A stretch of DNA of 64,000 nucleotides from Streptomyces clavuligerus (GCF_005519465.1 NZ_CP027859.1:1240001-1304000); one strand, 5' to 3'; counted from the first letter of the stretch, positions 9,901-20,235 are shown. Made by a program: numbers and translations. The notes: a model not told the origin generated them from the letters alone.

Positions 9901-11335
9901 CCCCGCGCGCGCTGTCCTCCCGCTCGACGAGCCGGCCGGAGCGACCGAGGTCATCGGCCGCGCCGATGTCGACGCCGCCGCTCTGAAGGGCGGGGCCTCC
10001 ATGCCCGGTGAGCCCGGCATGGACGGCAACGCGCTCAGACTGGACGGAAAGGACGACTACGCGGTCACCACCGCACCGCACCTCAACAACGAGCGCAGCT
10101 TCGCCGTATCGGCGTGGGTGAGACTGGACGCCATCCCCGGGCAGGCTGCGATCGTGGCCACCCAGGCAGGTACCCATAAGTCGGGCTTCGAGCTGTACTA
10201 CTCCAGCTCCCTGAACAAGTGGGTGTTCAACCAGTACGCCACGGACACTCCGGAATCGGGCGCCATCAGGGCCATCGCCGAGGGCAAAGAGGTCCACGCC
10301 GAGTCATGGACCCATCTGGTCGGCGTCCACGACACTGTCGCCAACCGGCTGACGCTCTATGTCAACGGAGCCGAGGCAGGCCGCGCGGAGGTCACCGACA
10401 CCTGGTACGCGGGCGGTCCGGTACAGATCGGAGCGGGCTCCTACGACCGTCGGCCCGGCTCCTTCTTCCCCGGGCTCATCGACGACGTCAGGCTCTTCGA
10501 CCGGCCGGTCTCCGGTCCCGAGGTGCAGATGCTGTTCAAACAGCGGGCCCTGGTCAAGGGCCGCTGGAACTTCGAGGAGACCACCGCCGGGACGCCCGCC
10601 ACCACGCCCGACGGGCTCAAGACAGGTGGCACGGCCCTGACGCTGCAAGGGGCGGCTCAGCTCACCGACGCGTTCCAGGTCGATCAGCGGGCACTGAAGC
10701 TCAACGGCTCCGACGCCTACGCCATGACGTCCACGGTCCCCGTGGACACCAGTGGCAGTTTCACCGTCACCGCATGGGCACAGGCGACGGCGAAGCCCAA
10801 GCACAGCGTGGCCGTCGTCAGTGCCTCGGGCCTCCTCCGCAACGCCTTCGAGATCCGCTATCAGCCGGGCAACGCGGCGGACGCGCACGACCCCGGCTAC
10901 TGGGAGGTGACCGTCACGGGCAAGGACAGCCTGGGCTCGGAGACCGATCTCCTGGTGAAGAGGGTCAGGCACACCGGGGCCTCCCGGGTCGACGAGTGGA
11001 CCCATCTGGCCCTCGTCCACGACGGCTTCGACAAGGAACTCCGTCTCTATGTGAACGGGGTGCTCCAGGAAGAGGAGTGCCCCGACCTCGACGGGAACAA
11101 CAAGCCCGATGAGCCCGGCTGCGCCGACCGCATCTCCTGGACGGAGAACGCCCCGGTCTTCAAGGCGATCCGGAATCTGTTCGTCGGGCGGGCGAGACTC
11201 GACAACGCCGGCACGTACTTCTCCGGACTGATCGACGACGTCTGGGTCTTCCAGGGAGCGCTGAGCGACACCCAGGTCGAGATGGTCAAGGCCAGGCTGT
11301 TCGACGCCCCCACCGAGGTCCCGACGGACCTCTGA
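6950..11335 (+). CDS. Secreted LamG-domain protein of Rhs toxin locus
   Basis: The 1461-residue protein begins with an Arg-rich n-region and a signal peptide (hydrophobic core GVVGGLVLALTAGIAPAVA, Ala-rich cleavage region). Next come about 330 residues typical of actinobacterial wall-associated YD proteins, then a DNRLRE-like beta domain (DPQWNSPRASAWTMV, SFGKxxx-type repeats, about 345-520), fibronectin-like segments, and three LamG/concanavalin-like jelly rolls (about 763-980, 985-1195, 1205-1450), each with a WVKL/WTHLVG core. Such genes regularly precede Rhs polymorphic toxin genes and probably help anchor or display them (inference). The start is GTG; in-frame GTGs at 6953 and 6968 are alternatives because the ribosome binding site is weak. 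A promoter is at 6879-6908 and a terminator-like hairpin follows. Confidence 0.85.
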   Translation: MVDEKQVKRVLRPRRRSRNRLTARGVVGGLVLALTAGIAPAVAQPAAGAPAAVPLQMSPQSPSGPPAVGRTAEGEPSVVTTDAALAEAKRSGRSVEIASMRSETSEVLATPGGGLESRIHLRPVRVRTENGWSPVDTGLTRSPEGKVVPKATVVGLEFSKGGSEPLVRMEKAGREMSLSWPGTLPAPELNGPTATYREVLPGVDLRMEAQQDGFTQLLVVKSAAAAADKRLAELRLALAAEGLEVRQTAGGGLAAVDASSGGTVFEAPRPVMWDSSAPPSGAGPPAARKQTARTSGGAPGAQPGTEPGAGESGKLAPVGVELPATGDALILKPDTGVLSGPDTVYPVFIDPQWNSPRASAWTMVSKYWNGQPQWKFNGKSTEGLGLCNWHYCNPHDTKRLFYQIDTSGLAGKRIESAEFVVRNTWSASCSARGVELWRTKSINDRTTWDSQQESGFWIKELSSRSFAHGFEGCVAKDAEFDVRTEVQAAVNSRTSAMTFGLRAASETDAYAWKRFSDQAHLRVKYNRPPPQIKTSQLAMEYGGTCPGPDSPARVRTRGKLYARDITDPDGDPVAVKFQATWDSGDGKGAIPRWQPGWTTAKNSGSGFAIELPTSIPVDREVSWYVKSRDGEGAGSAESPWSNAGDPTGCYFLYDGDAPKAPKVTSREYPASDSANPLDPWRDGVGNYGTFEIKAVNGDVTRYRYGINSNPSAANTLTTSGGAARSIPVLPSRTGLNFITAQAFDEVGNDSEIYTYEYRVRAGQPERATWTMNEPDRKTEITGTAGDRVAELRGGATTGVPGAVGTALSLDGVDDHAFTELSSVATEAAFSVSAWVKLSKLPDGAAVIAAQPGNHRPGFELYYSKSYDRWVFNQYTSDTADATPVRAMAPAAGGVRAGEWTHLVGTHSQGSGELKLYVQGKLVGTTAHTGSWDARRGLQIGAGSYSGRLDSFFPGAIDELRIYDKPLSPDDVTRLHAKQPIGTGRPARAVLPLDEPAGATEVIGRADVDAAALKGGASMPGEPGMDGNALRLDGKDDYAVTTAPHLNNERSFAVSAWVRLDAIPGQAAIVATQAGTHKSGFELYYSSSLNKWVFNQYATDTPESGAIRAIAEGKEVHAESWTHLVGVHDTVANRLTLYVNGAEAGRAEVTDTWYAGGPVQIGAGSYDRRPGSFFPGLIDDVRLFDRPVSGPEVQMLFKQRALVKGRWNFEETTAGTPATTPDGLKTGGTALTLQGAAQLTDAFQVDQRALKLNGSDAYAMTSTVPVDTSGSFTVTAWAQATAKPKHSVAVVSASGLLRNAFEIRYQPGNAADAHDPGYWEVTVTGKDSLGSETDLLVKRVRHTGASRVDEWTHLALVHDGFDKELRLYVNGVLQEEECPDLDGNNKPDEPGCADRISWTENAPVFKAIRNLFVGRARLDNAGTYFSGLIDDVWVFQGALSDTQVEMVKARLFDAPTEVPTDL

Positions 11336-11350
11336 CACCGAGGACGGACG

Positions 11351-11379
11351 CGGTGTCCGGGCACCCGGCCCGGACACCG
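11351..11379. terminator. Hairpin between LamG and Rhs genes
   Basis: An 11-bp perfect stem (CGGTGTCCGGG pairing with CCCGGACACCG) with a 7-nt loop starts 16 bp after the LamG stop. There is no T-run, as is common for streptomycete terminators. It may attenuate rather than abolish read-through into the Rhs gene. Confidence 0.6.
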
Positions 11380-11486
11380 CCCCCGGCACACCCGCGTGCC
11401 GTTCACCGCTCAAGGTCCATGACCGCTCAAGGTCCACGCCGCTCCGCCGCAGGGCGCGCGGCGTCCGACAACGAGGAACACCACCC

Positions 11487-14400
11487 ATGAAACCCCCTTC
11501 GATACGTCTGCGCAGAGCGCTGTTCAGACGTACGACACTGGCCCTCTCCACGGTGATGATCGCCACCGTGATCCAGGGCGTCACCCTTCCGGCGGAGGCG
11601 GAGAGCCGTACCCCGCCTCCATTGCCGGGAGTACCGTCGGCCGAGAAGCCGGTCGCCGGCAGCTTCGGCACCGCGTCCGTTCCCCGGGCCTCCTGGCGCG
11701 GACCTCAGGGACCGCAGCAGCAGCCGCGGGCCTCCTGGCCCGCCCCGGGCCGTACCACGGTCGCCGTGTCCGACCCCGGGGTCCCCGGCGCCGCACGGTC
11801 CGCCACTGCCCGGAGCGGTCCGATCCGGATCACCCCCGCAGCTCTCGATCCCGCACAGAAGCAGCGGAGCACGCGGACCGCGGGGCAGGCCGCACCCAGG
11901 ACCGTCGAGACCCGGATACTCGACCGGAAGCAGACCGAACGCGCCGGAGTCAAGGGCGTCCTCTTCACCGTGGCCCCCGGCCCCGGCACCACAGCGGCGC
12001 GGACCGCTCCGGTCGGGGTCACCCTGGACTACGCGGACTTCGCCGGAGCGTTCGGCGGCTCCTACGCCTCCCGTCTGCGCCTGGTGCAACTCCCCGCCTG
12101 CGCGCTGACCACCCCCGCCAAGGACGCCTGCCGCACGGAGACCCCGCTGGCGGGCAAGAACGACACGGTCCGTCAGACCCTGACGGCGAAGTCCGTCGGC
12201 ATGCGCCTCGGGGCGGCGACCGTCCTGGCCGCCGTGGCGGCACCCGAGGGCGACAAGGGCACCTACAAGGCCACCTCACTGGCCTCTTCCGCATCCTGGA
12301 GCACCAACCTCAACACCGGTGACTTCACCTGGTCCTACGGCATGCCCGTGCCCGGTGTGCCGGGTGAACTGGCACCGAAGGTCGGGCTCCACTACTCCTC
12401 GGGTTCCATCGACGGGCGCACCGGCAACTCGAACAATCAGGCGTCCTGGGTCGGTGACGGCTTCGAACTGTCACCGGGCTCCATCGAGCGCCGGTACAAG
12501 CCGTGCTCAGAGGACGGGGCCGAGAACGCCGACGGCAGCAAGCCCGGGGATCTGTGCTGGGCCTACGACAACGCGTTCCTCTCCTTCAACGGCAAGGGCG
12601 GCGAGCTCGTCCCGGTCGACCTGAAGGCCGGCACCTTCAAGATCAAGAACGACGACGGCACCAAGGTCCAGCGTCTCTACGACACCAACCGGGCCAACGG
12701 TGACAAGGACGGCGAGTACTGGCTCCTCACCACGCCGGACGGCACCGAGTACCACTTCGGGTACAACCGGCTCCCCGGCTGGACCACGGGCAAGGACACC
12801 ACCAACTCGACCTGGACCGTTCCCGTCTTCGGCAACGACACGGGCGAGATGTGCAAGGGCACCGACTTCGCCTCCTCCTGGTGCCAGCAGGGCTGGCGGT
12901 GGAACCTCGACTATGTCCGTGACCCCCACGGCAATGTCATCACCTACCACTACGGCAAGGAGGAGAACTCCTACGGCCGTAATCTGAAAGAGGCGGACGA
13001 CACCCCCTACACCCGGGGCGGCTACCTCAAGCGGATCGACTACGGTCTGAAGTCCGACCGGGTCTACACCGACAAGCCCCTCGCGCAGGTCGTCTTCGAC
13101 AGCGACGAGCGGTGTCTGCCGGAGACAGGGGTCACCTGTCTCCCGGACACCATCAAGGACAAGTCGTTCTACTGGTACGACACGCCCTGGGACCTGAACT
13201 GCGCCGCGGGCACCACGTGCGACAAGGGGCGGCTCTCCCCGTCCTTCTGGACCCGGAAGAGGCTGACGCAGGTCACCACCCAGACTCTCAACGCGGGCGG
13301 CACCTACGACAAGCACGACAGCTGGAAGCTGGGACACCGCTGGGGCAAGCCGGACGTCGACTACCAGCTCATCCTCACCGACATCCAGCGCACAGGGCAC
13401 ACCGCGACCCCCGCCGTGACCCTGCCGAGGACCACCCTCGCCTACACCCAGCTGGAGAACCGTCTCGACAAGACCGGTGACGGCTACGCTCCGTTCGTCA
13501 AGGAGCGGCTGTCCACCGTCGACGACGAGACGGGTGGCAAGGTCAGCGCCAACTACTCGGCCGCCGCGTGCGACTGGAACGCCCTGCCGACCCCGCAGTC
13601 CAACACCACCCGCTGCTTCCCCCAGTATCTGGGCGGTGACAACGTCGCCGCGGCGGAGCTCCACTGGTTCAACAAATATGTCGTCACCTCCGCCACCACC
13701 ACGGACAGGAGCGGCGGCGCGCCCGACGCGGTGACGCGCTACCAGTATCTGGGTGACGCGGCCTGGGCCTTCGACAAGGGCGACGGCCTGAGCAAGGAGA
13801 AGGAACGGACCTGGTCCCAGTGGCGCGGATACGGACACGTCCGCGTACAGACCGGAGGCCAGGGCGGCACCGCCGCCATGAAGTCGCAGCGCGACACTCA
13901 CTATCTGAGGGGTATGGACGGTGACCGCGCGGGAGTGAAGGAGGAGGACGGCAAGAAGACGGTGACCGTCCAACTGGGCGAGGGCGAAGGAACCCCGATC
14001 ACCGACCATGAGTCGCTCTCCGGGTTCAGCTACAAGACGGTCACCTTCGACAAGCCCGGGGGCAAGATCCTGGCGAAGACCGTCAGCAGGCCCTGGCACC
14101 ACGAAACCGGCAAGAAGGACCGGACCTGGGGCACGGTGACCGCGAACCTCACCGGAAACGCGCAGGTCAAGGGCTGGGAGTCGATCGACGACGGGGCAGG
14201 TGCCAAGTGGCGCACCTACACCACCGACAACACCTACGACACGGTCGCGGGCCGACTGGTCAAGGTCGACGACTTCGGTGACGACACGACCGCCGAGGAC
14301 GACCAGTGCGTCCGTACCACCTACCCCGCGGGCACACCCGCCATCCTGAGCCTGCCCTCCCGCGTGGAGACGGTCGCCAAGGCGTGCGCCGCGTCGACCG

Positions 14401-17400
14401 ACCGCACCAAGGACGTCATCACCGATGTCCGCACCGCCTACGACGGCAAGGCGTATGACGCCGCCCCGGTGAAGGGCGATGTCACGGCCACAGCCGTTCT
14501 GAAGAAGCGGGACGCCGCCCAGGCGGTCTACCTGGAGACGGGTTCCACCTACGACGGGTACGGGCGTGTGCTCACCAGCACGGACCTGACCGCCGATGTC
14601 ACCGTTCCCACCGGCAAGGCGCCCACGCGCACGGCACGCACCGACGGTCGCACCAGCACCACCGTCTACACCCCGGCGACCGGGCTGCCCACACAGGTCA
14701 AGACGACCACCCCGCCGGCGGACACCAAGGTCCCGGGCAGTGCGCAGACGTCGACCCAGGACTTCGGCGCACGTGGTCTGCCGGTGCGGAGCACCGACAC
14801 CAACGGCAATGTGACCGAGCAGCACTATGACGCACTCGGCCGCAATTCCAAGGTCTGGCTCGCCGACCGGCGCACCACCGACCTGCCGAGCCATGAGTTC
14901 GCCTATCACATCCAGGACGGCAAGCCCTCGGTCGTCATCAGCAAGACCATCGACAACAACCAGGGACAGATCTCGTCACGGGTCCTGTACGACGGTTTTC
15001 TGCGGGAGCGCCAGTCCCAGTCGCCCGGTCCGGACGGCGGGACCATTCTGACCGACGTCTTCTACGACGAACGTGGCAACGCGGTGAAGTCCTTCGCGCC
15101 GTACTACACGACGCAGAAGGCGAAGCTCGAACTCTTCACCCCGGATGAGGCGCTGTCGGTCGAGACCCAGACCCACACGACCTACGACGGCCTCGGCCGC
15201 CAGACCCAGGTGCGCCAGATCGCCGGAAACGGTGATGGCGGCGCCGTTCTGTCCACCAGTACCACCACCTATGGGGGCGACCGCACCACCGTCGTTCCGC
15301 CGGACGGTGGAACCACCATCACCAACATCCTCGACGGACGAGGCCGTATCGCCGAGGTACGCCAGCACCACGAGCGCTCCGCGGACTCCGCGTACGACTC
15401 GACCCGCTACAAGTACACCCCGAGCGGCCAGCTCGCCACACTGACCAGCCCCTCCGGTGCCGTCTGGCGGTACGTCCACGACCAGCTCGGCCGCACCATC
15501 GAGTCCAGCGACCCGGACAAGGGCATCGTCAAGAGCAGCTACGACGACCGTGGGCAACTGCTCTCGACGACCGACGCACGACAGCAGTCCCTCCACCACA
15601 TCTACGACAACCTCGGACGGAAGACCGAGGTGCGGGAGGGCAGCGCCACCGGGAAGGCCCGTGCCAAGTGGGTGTACGACACCGTCGCCCAGGCCAAGGG
15701 ACAGCTCGCCGAGTCCATCCGCTACCACAAGGACCAGGCATACAGCTCCAAGGTCATCGCCTATGACCGGCTGTACCGTCCGGTCCGGAGCGCCGTCGTC
15801 ATCCCCGAGGCCGAGGGGGTCCTCAAGGGCACCTACCAGAACGCCACGGCCTTCAAACCGTCCGGACTGCCGGCGTCCATCAGCTACTCCGCCGCCGGCG
15901 CACTGCCCGGCGGGGCGGTCGTCACCACGTACGACGACATTCTGCGGCCGGTGGGTGTCACGGGCGACGGGATGTCCGCGAGTGTCATCCACAGCCTGAC
16001 CGGCAAGCCCCTCCAGTACACGATGAACCGGAGCGGCGGAAAGAAAGTCCAGGTCACCAATACCTTCGAGTGGGGAACCCAGCGGCTCGCCACCTCACGT
16101 GTCGACCGTGAGGAGCAGAACGGCGTCGACCGCCATGTCACCTATCGGTACGACGACGCGGGCAACGTCCGGTCGATGGCCGACGTCTCCCGCACCGGCA
16201 CCGACAACCAGTGCTTCGCCTACGACCACCTCACCCGTCTGACGGAGGCGTGGACCCAGTCCGCCACCACCTGTGCCGCCGCTCCGGCGTCGGACAAGAT
16301 CGGTGGTCCGGCCCCGTACTGGCACAGCTACCGCTACAACAAGGCCAGCAACCGCACCACGGAGACACTGCACGACACCACGGGTCAGCCGGCCAAGGAC
16401 ATCACCCGCAGCTACACCTACCCCGAGGCGGGGCAGCCCCGGCCGCACAGTGTCCTCTCGGTCACCAGCAGCGGTCCGGCTCCGACGACCCTGAACTACG
16501 GCTATGACGACGTCGGCAACACCCAGACCCGTCCCGGCCAGAAACTCGAATGGGACGTGGAGGGCCGACTCACCAAGGTCACCGAAGGCACCAAGACCAC
16601 GGAGTACGTGTACGACGCCGACGGCAACCGGCTCATCGGGCGCACCCCGACCGAGACGACCCTCTACCTCGGCCACACCGAAATCACACTGCCCAAGGGC
16701 GCCACGGCGGCCAAGGCCACGCGCTACGTCCCCATCGGCGGTGGCCACACCGCGGTGCAGGACAACGACCGCAGCCACACATTCACCATCGCCGACCACC
16801 ATGGCACCGGCCAACTGGCCGTCAAGGCCGCCGACCTGAGCGTGAGCCAGCGCCGCAGCCTTCCCTTCGGCGGTCCCCGGGGGGACGCCCCGGCGTCCTG
16901 GCCCGGCAGCAAGGGGTTCGTGGGCGGCACCGACGACACCAAGTCGACCGGCCTCACCCATCTCGGCGCCCGCGAGTACGACCCGTCCATCGGCCGGTTC
17001 ATCAGCGCCGACCCACTGCTCCAGACCAGCATCCCGCACACCCTCAACGGCTACAGCTACGCCGCGCAGAACCCCATGACCAGCTCCGACCCCAGCGGCA
17101 TGGGCGTACCCGAATGCCACAGCGGAGCCCTCTCCAAGTGCCAGAACGGCGCGCCCACCAAGGAATCGAAGTACCACCCGGAACGAGAGCCGAAGACCTG
17201 CACGTCCAACTGCTACAGCGGGCCGGAAGCGGGCAGCGGTGGCGGTGGCGGCGGACACAGAGCCGCGGCCAGCATGGGTGGCGGCGGCGGTGGCGGTGGC
17301 GGTGGCGGTTGGAGCATCTCCTCCGCGGCGAAGAGCGTCTGGAACAAGGGCGCGGCTCTTGTCGAGCAAGCCGTCGAGATCCCCGGGGAGGCCACCTACG

Positions 17401-18419
17401 GACTCGTCTCCAGCGCGGCCTACACCTCCGAACTCTTCGGCTGGACCTTCGACGGCGACTGCTGGAACGGTGGCGCCGGCGCGGCGGGCTGTGATTACGG
17501 GACCCAGTGGGACAACTGGATCGGGGAGCAGGGGGTCGACACCTCCAGCGTCACCTATCAGATAGCCGGGCTCGTGGGCTCGCTGGTGTCCCGCAGGCCG
17601 ACGGGGGCCAAGCCCGGTCCCAAGCGCAACCCTGACTGCAAGGGGAGCTCCTTCGTCGCTGGCACCGAAGTGCTCATGGCCGATGGCACGGCCAAGAACA
17701 TTGAAGACGTGCAGGTCGGCGACATGGTCATGGCCCTGGACCCGGAAACGGGCGAGTGGGCCGCGCGCCAGGTCACCCATCTCATCCGCAGCCAGGGCGA
17801 CAAGCAGCTCGCTGAGCTGTCCATCGCGACGGATGACGGCATCGAGCCACTCACCGCGACGGACAACCACCCCTTCTGGTCCCCGTCCGAACGCCGCTGG
17901 ATCGACGCCGCGGATCTGACCGCGGGCATGACGCTCCTCACGGACAGCGGTACGACCGTCCTGGTGACGGCCAACCGTGCCCGTACGGAGCGGATCAGGG
18001 TCTACAACCTGACGGTGGATGGCCTTCACACGTACTATGTGCTGGCGGGTGGCACTCCGGTTCTGGTCCACAACTGCGGTGGAGCTGTTCAAAGCCACCC
18101 TTCGAGATGTAATTGCGCCAATGGTGACGTACCGAAGGTGCGGAACGGTAAACTTGCTGGAAGCGTCCATCCAAATACGGGTGTTCCGTTCGACGCGCAG
18201 GGATTTCCCGACTTTTCGGCGTGGCGTCATCCACAGGTTCCAGATGTTCGAATCCAGCTCACCGGTAGTCGATCTAGAGACTTCAGGCTTGCCAACCAAG
18301 CGGCAGGGTTGCCTTCAACGCCAACAGGCTACACATGGCACCATCATCAGGATCGTGGTCTCATGCAGCTCATTGATAGGCAAGTGCATGCCGACACCGG
18401 ACATACTGGGGGTTTCTGA
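11487..18419 (+). CDS. Rhs/YD-repeat polymorphic toxin with HINT and WHH nuclease tip
   Basis: This 2310-residue secreted toxin has a signal peptide (about residues 1-38, ending LPAEAES), an SpvB/TcB-like N-terminal part (SYGMPVPGVPGELAPKVGLHY near 285), a long YD-repeat shell, and the Rhs core end THLGAREYDPSIGRFISADP with NGYSYAAQNPMTSSDPSG (about 1825-1875). A poly-Gly linker follows (about 1915-1945). A HINT autoprotease starts near Cys2051 (GTEVLMADGTAKNIEDVQVGD) and ends LVHN with Asn2196-Cys2197. The remaining 114 residues are a WHH nuclease of the HNH/Endo VII superfamily: TGYTWHHHQDRGLMQLI with Trp2284 and His2285-2287, then VHADTGHTGGF. The DNA for the tip is AT-richer than the shell. 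GAGGA precedes the ATG. The downstream overlapping gene supplies immunity. Confidence 0.93.
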   Translation: MKPPSIRLRRALFRRTTLALSTVMIATVIQGVTLPAEAESRTPPPLPGVPSAEKPVAGSFGTASVPRASWRGPQGPQQQPRASWPAPGRTTVAVSDPGVPGAARSATARSGPIRITPAALDPAQKQRSTRTAGQAAPRTVETRILDRKQTERAGVKGVLFTVAPGPGTTAARTAPVGVTLDYADFAGAFGGSYASRLRLVQLPACALTTPAKDACRTETPLAGKNDTVRQTLTAKSVGMRLGAATVLAAVAAPEGDKGTYKATSLASSASWSTNLNTGDFTWSYGMPVPGVPGELAPKVGLHYSSGSIDGRTGNSNNQASWVGDGFELSPGSIERRYKPCSEDGAENADGSKPGDLCWAYDNAFLSFNGKGGELVPVDLKAGTFKIKNDDGTKVQRLYDTNRANGDKDGEYWLLTTPDGTEYHFGYNRLPGWTTGKDTTNSTWTVPVFGNDTGEMCKGTDFASSWCQQGWRWNLDYVRDPHGNVITYHYGKEENSYGRNLKEADDTPYTRGGYLKRIDYGLKSDRVYTDKPLAQVVFDSDERCLPETGVTCLPDTIKDKSFYWYDTPWDLNCAAGTTCDKGRLSPSFWTRKRLTQVTTQTLNAGGTYDKHDSWKLGHRWGKPDVDYQLILTDIQRTGHTATPAVTLPRTTLAYTQLENRLDKTGDGYAPFVKERLSTVDDETGGKVSANYSAAACDWNALPTPQSNTTRCFPQYLGGDNVAAAELHWFNKYVVTSATTTDRSGGAPDAVTRYQYLGDAAWAFDKGDGLSKEKERTWSQWRGYGHVRVQTGGQGGTAAMKSQRDTHYLRGMDGDRAGVKEEDGKKTVTVQLGEGEGTPITDHESLSGFSYKTVTFDKPGGKILAKTVSRPWHHETGKKDRTWGTVTANLTGNAQVKGWESIDDGAGAKWRTYTTDNTYDTVAGRLVKVDDFGDDTTAEDDQCVRTTYPAGTPAILSLPSRVETVAKACAASTDRTKDVITDVRTAYDGKAYDAAPVKGDVTATAVLKKRDAAQAVYLETGSTYDGYGRVLTSTDLTADVTVPTGKAPTRTARTDGRTSTTVYTPATGLPTQVKTTTPPADTKVPGSAQTSTQDFGARGLPVRSTDTNGNVTEQHYDALGRNSKVWLADRRTTDLPSHEFAYHIQDGKPSVVISKTIDNNQGQISSRVLYDGFLRERQSQSPGPDGGTILTDVFYDERGNAVKSFAPYYTTQKAKLELFTPDEALSVETQTHTTYDGLGRQTQVRQIAGNGDGGAVLSTSTTTYGGDRTTVVPPDGGTTITNILDGRGRIAEVRQHHERSADSAYDSTRYKYTPSGQLATLTSPSGAVWRYVHDQLGRTIESSDPDKGIVKSSYDDRGQLLSTTDARQQSLHHIYDNLGRKTEVREGSATGKARAKWVYDTVAQAKGQLAESIRYHKDQAYSSKVIAYDRLYRPVRSAVVIPEAEGVLKGTYQNATAFKPSGLPASISYSAAGALPGGAVVTTYDDILRPVGVTGDGMSASVIHSLTGKPLQYTMNRSGGKKVQVTNTFEWGTQRLATSRVDREEQNGVDRHVTYRYDDAGNVRSMADVSRTGTDNQCFAYDHLTRLTEAWTQSATTCAAAPASDKIGGPAPYWHSYRYNKASNRTTETLHDTTGQPAKDITRSYTYPEAGQPRPHSVLSVTSSGPAPTTLNYGYDDVGNTQTRPGQKLEWDVEGRLTKVTEGTKTTEYVYDADGNRLIGRTPTETTLYLGHTEITLPKGATAAKATRYVPIGGGHTAVQDNDRSHTFTIADHHGTGQLAVKAADLSVSQRRSLPFGGPRGDAPASWPGSKGFVGGTDDTKSTGLTHLGAREYDPSIGRFISADPLLQTSIPHTLNGYSYAAQNPMTSSDPSGMGVPECHSGALSKCQNGAPTKESKYHPEREPKTCTSNCYSGPEAGSGGGGGGHRAAASMGGGGGGGGGGGWSISSAAKSVWNKGAALVEQAVEIPGEATYGLVSSAAYTSELFGWTFDGDCWNGGAGAAGCDYGTQWDNWIGEQGVDTSSVTYQIAGLVGSLVSRRPTGAKPGPKRNPDCKGSSFVAGTEVLMADGTAKNIEDVQVGDMVMALDPETGEWAARQVTHLIRSQGDKQLAELSIATDDGIEPLTATDNHPFWSPSERRWIDAADLTAGMTLLTDSGTTVLVTANRARTERIRVYNLTVDGLHTYYVLAGGTPVLVHNCGGAVQSHPSRCNCANGDVPKVRNGKLAGSVHPNTGVPFDAQGFPDFSAWRHPQVPDVRIQLTGSRSRDFRLANQAAGLPSTPTGYTWHHHQDRGLMQLIDRQVHADTGHTGGF

Positions 18420-18901
18420 TGATGGATGTATTCGAAGAGGATGATTACTATACTGGACCTCCACTCGACATCGATATGGTTTATCGAGTCGAGGGGGATC
18501 TGGGGGTACGTCTGCCTTGCAGCTATATCGAGACGCTGCTTGTGCGAAACGGAGGAACTCCGCGGAATCGCTGCTACCCAACGGATTTTCCCACATCTTG
18601 GGCCGATGATCATTTTGAGATCAGCGGCATTCGAGGAATCGGTGGATCTTGGGGAATTGATTCTTCTTCGGGGAGGGGCAGTTCGTACTTGATTTCCGAA
18701 TGGGGTTATCCGGAAATCGGCGTAGTGATTTGCGAGACTCCTTCGGCTGGGCATGATACCGTGATGCTCGACTATTCTGAGTGTGGCCTGCAAGGGGAGC
18801 CGGCTGTCGTGTATGTCGATGAGGATCGCGTCCCGCGGCGGATTGCTCAGTCCTTTGGTGAATTTCTTGCGCGGCTAGTGCCTTGCGGTTCCCTTGAGTG
18901 A
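18419..18901 (+). CDS. SMI1/KNR4 (SUKH) family immunity protein
   Basis: The 160-residue acidic cytosolic protein starts MMDVFEEDDYYTG and contains the SUKH pattern: LGVRLPCSYIETLLVRNGG (the LPxxYxxxLxxxNGG signature), FEISGIRGIGG, SSYLISEWGYPEIGVVI and a late beta segment PAVVYVDEDRVPRRIAQSF with FGEFLARL at the end. SUKH proteins are common neutralisers of WHH/HNH nuclease tips. The ATG shares one base with the toxin stop (TGATG), so the two are translationally coupled; the next ATG, three bases on, is an alternative start. Codon use is AT-rich compared with the rest of the window, consistent with acquisition together with the toxin tip. Confidence 0.9.
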   Translation: MMDVFEEDDYYTGPPLDIDMVYRVEGDLGVRLPCSYIETLLVRNGGTPRNRCYPTDFPTSWADDHFEISGIRGIGGSWGIDSSSGRGSSYLISEWGYPEIGVVICETPSAGHDTVMLDYSECGLQGEPAVVYVDEDRVPRRIAQSFGEFLARLVPCGSLE

Positions 18902-18956
18902 TTGAGGTGGCCTGACCGCAAGTTCCTGGTGGGCCGGTTTCCACCACTCATAGCTG

Positions 18957-19000
18957 GAGGGCTCCTCCGTAACACTGTTGCGGAGGAGTCCTCTATTTTT
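18957..19000 (+). terminator. Rho-independent terminator after toxin/immunity pair
   Basis: A 13-bp stem (GAGGGCTCCTCCG with CGGAGGAGTCCTC, one G-T pair) and an 11-nt loop are followed by TATTTTT. This is one of the few classical terminators with a T-tract in the window, and it fits the AT-rich, transferred character of the preceding genes. Confidence 0.85.
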
Positions 19001-19095
19001 GGTTGGTCAAGGAAAATTCCGGCCATTCCTCTGCGGTGACTGCGAAGATTTCGTGTCCTGTTCGAGCGTGTCCAGTGAAGGTTTTGGCCTGAGAA

Positions 19096-19120
19096 GATCA
19101 CGCATGGCGTTTACGTGATC
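19096..19120. promoter_or_regulatory. Inverted repeat GATCACG-N11-CGTGATC before cell-wall hydrolase
   Basis: A perfect 7-bp dyad separated by 11 bp lies 28-52 bp upstream of the ATG at 19148. It could be an operator or a 5'UTR hairpin. The leader is only about 150 nt, too short for me to recognise a known riboswitch. Confidence 0.5.
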
Positions 19121-19147
19121 ATTCCATCTTTCTCAAGGAGAATCCGG

Positions 19148-20185
<1,038 letters not shown>

Positions 20186-20194
20186 CGGACACCG

Positions 20195-20235
20195 GTCCAG
20201 AAGGACACAGCAAGGACACGTAAGGACACAGCGGA
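20195..20235. repeat. Short direct repeats AAGGACACNN
   Basis: Three copies of AAGGACAC spaced 10-11 bp apart lie between the hydrolase stop and the lipoprotein gene. This is the same kind of helically phased repeat as elsewhere in the window. Confidence 0.6.

Noticed and set aside
12507..18299. Long minus-strand frames inside the Rhs gene (800 and 734 codons)
   Set aside because: They are antisense shadows of the YD-repeat region, without ribosome binding sites or protein features.
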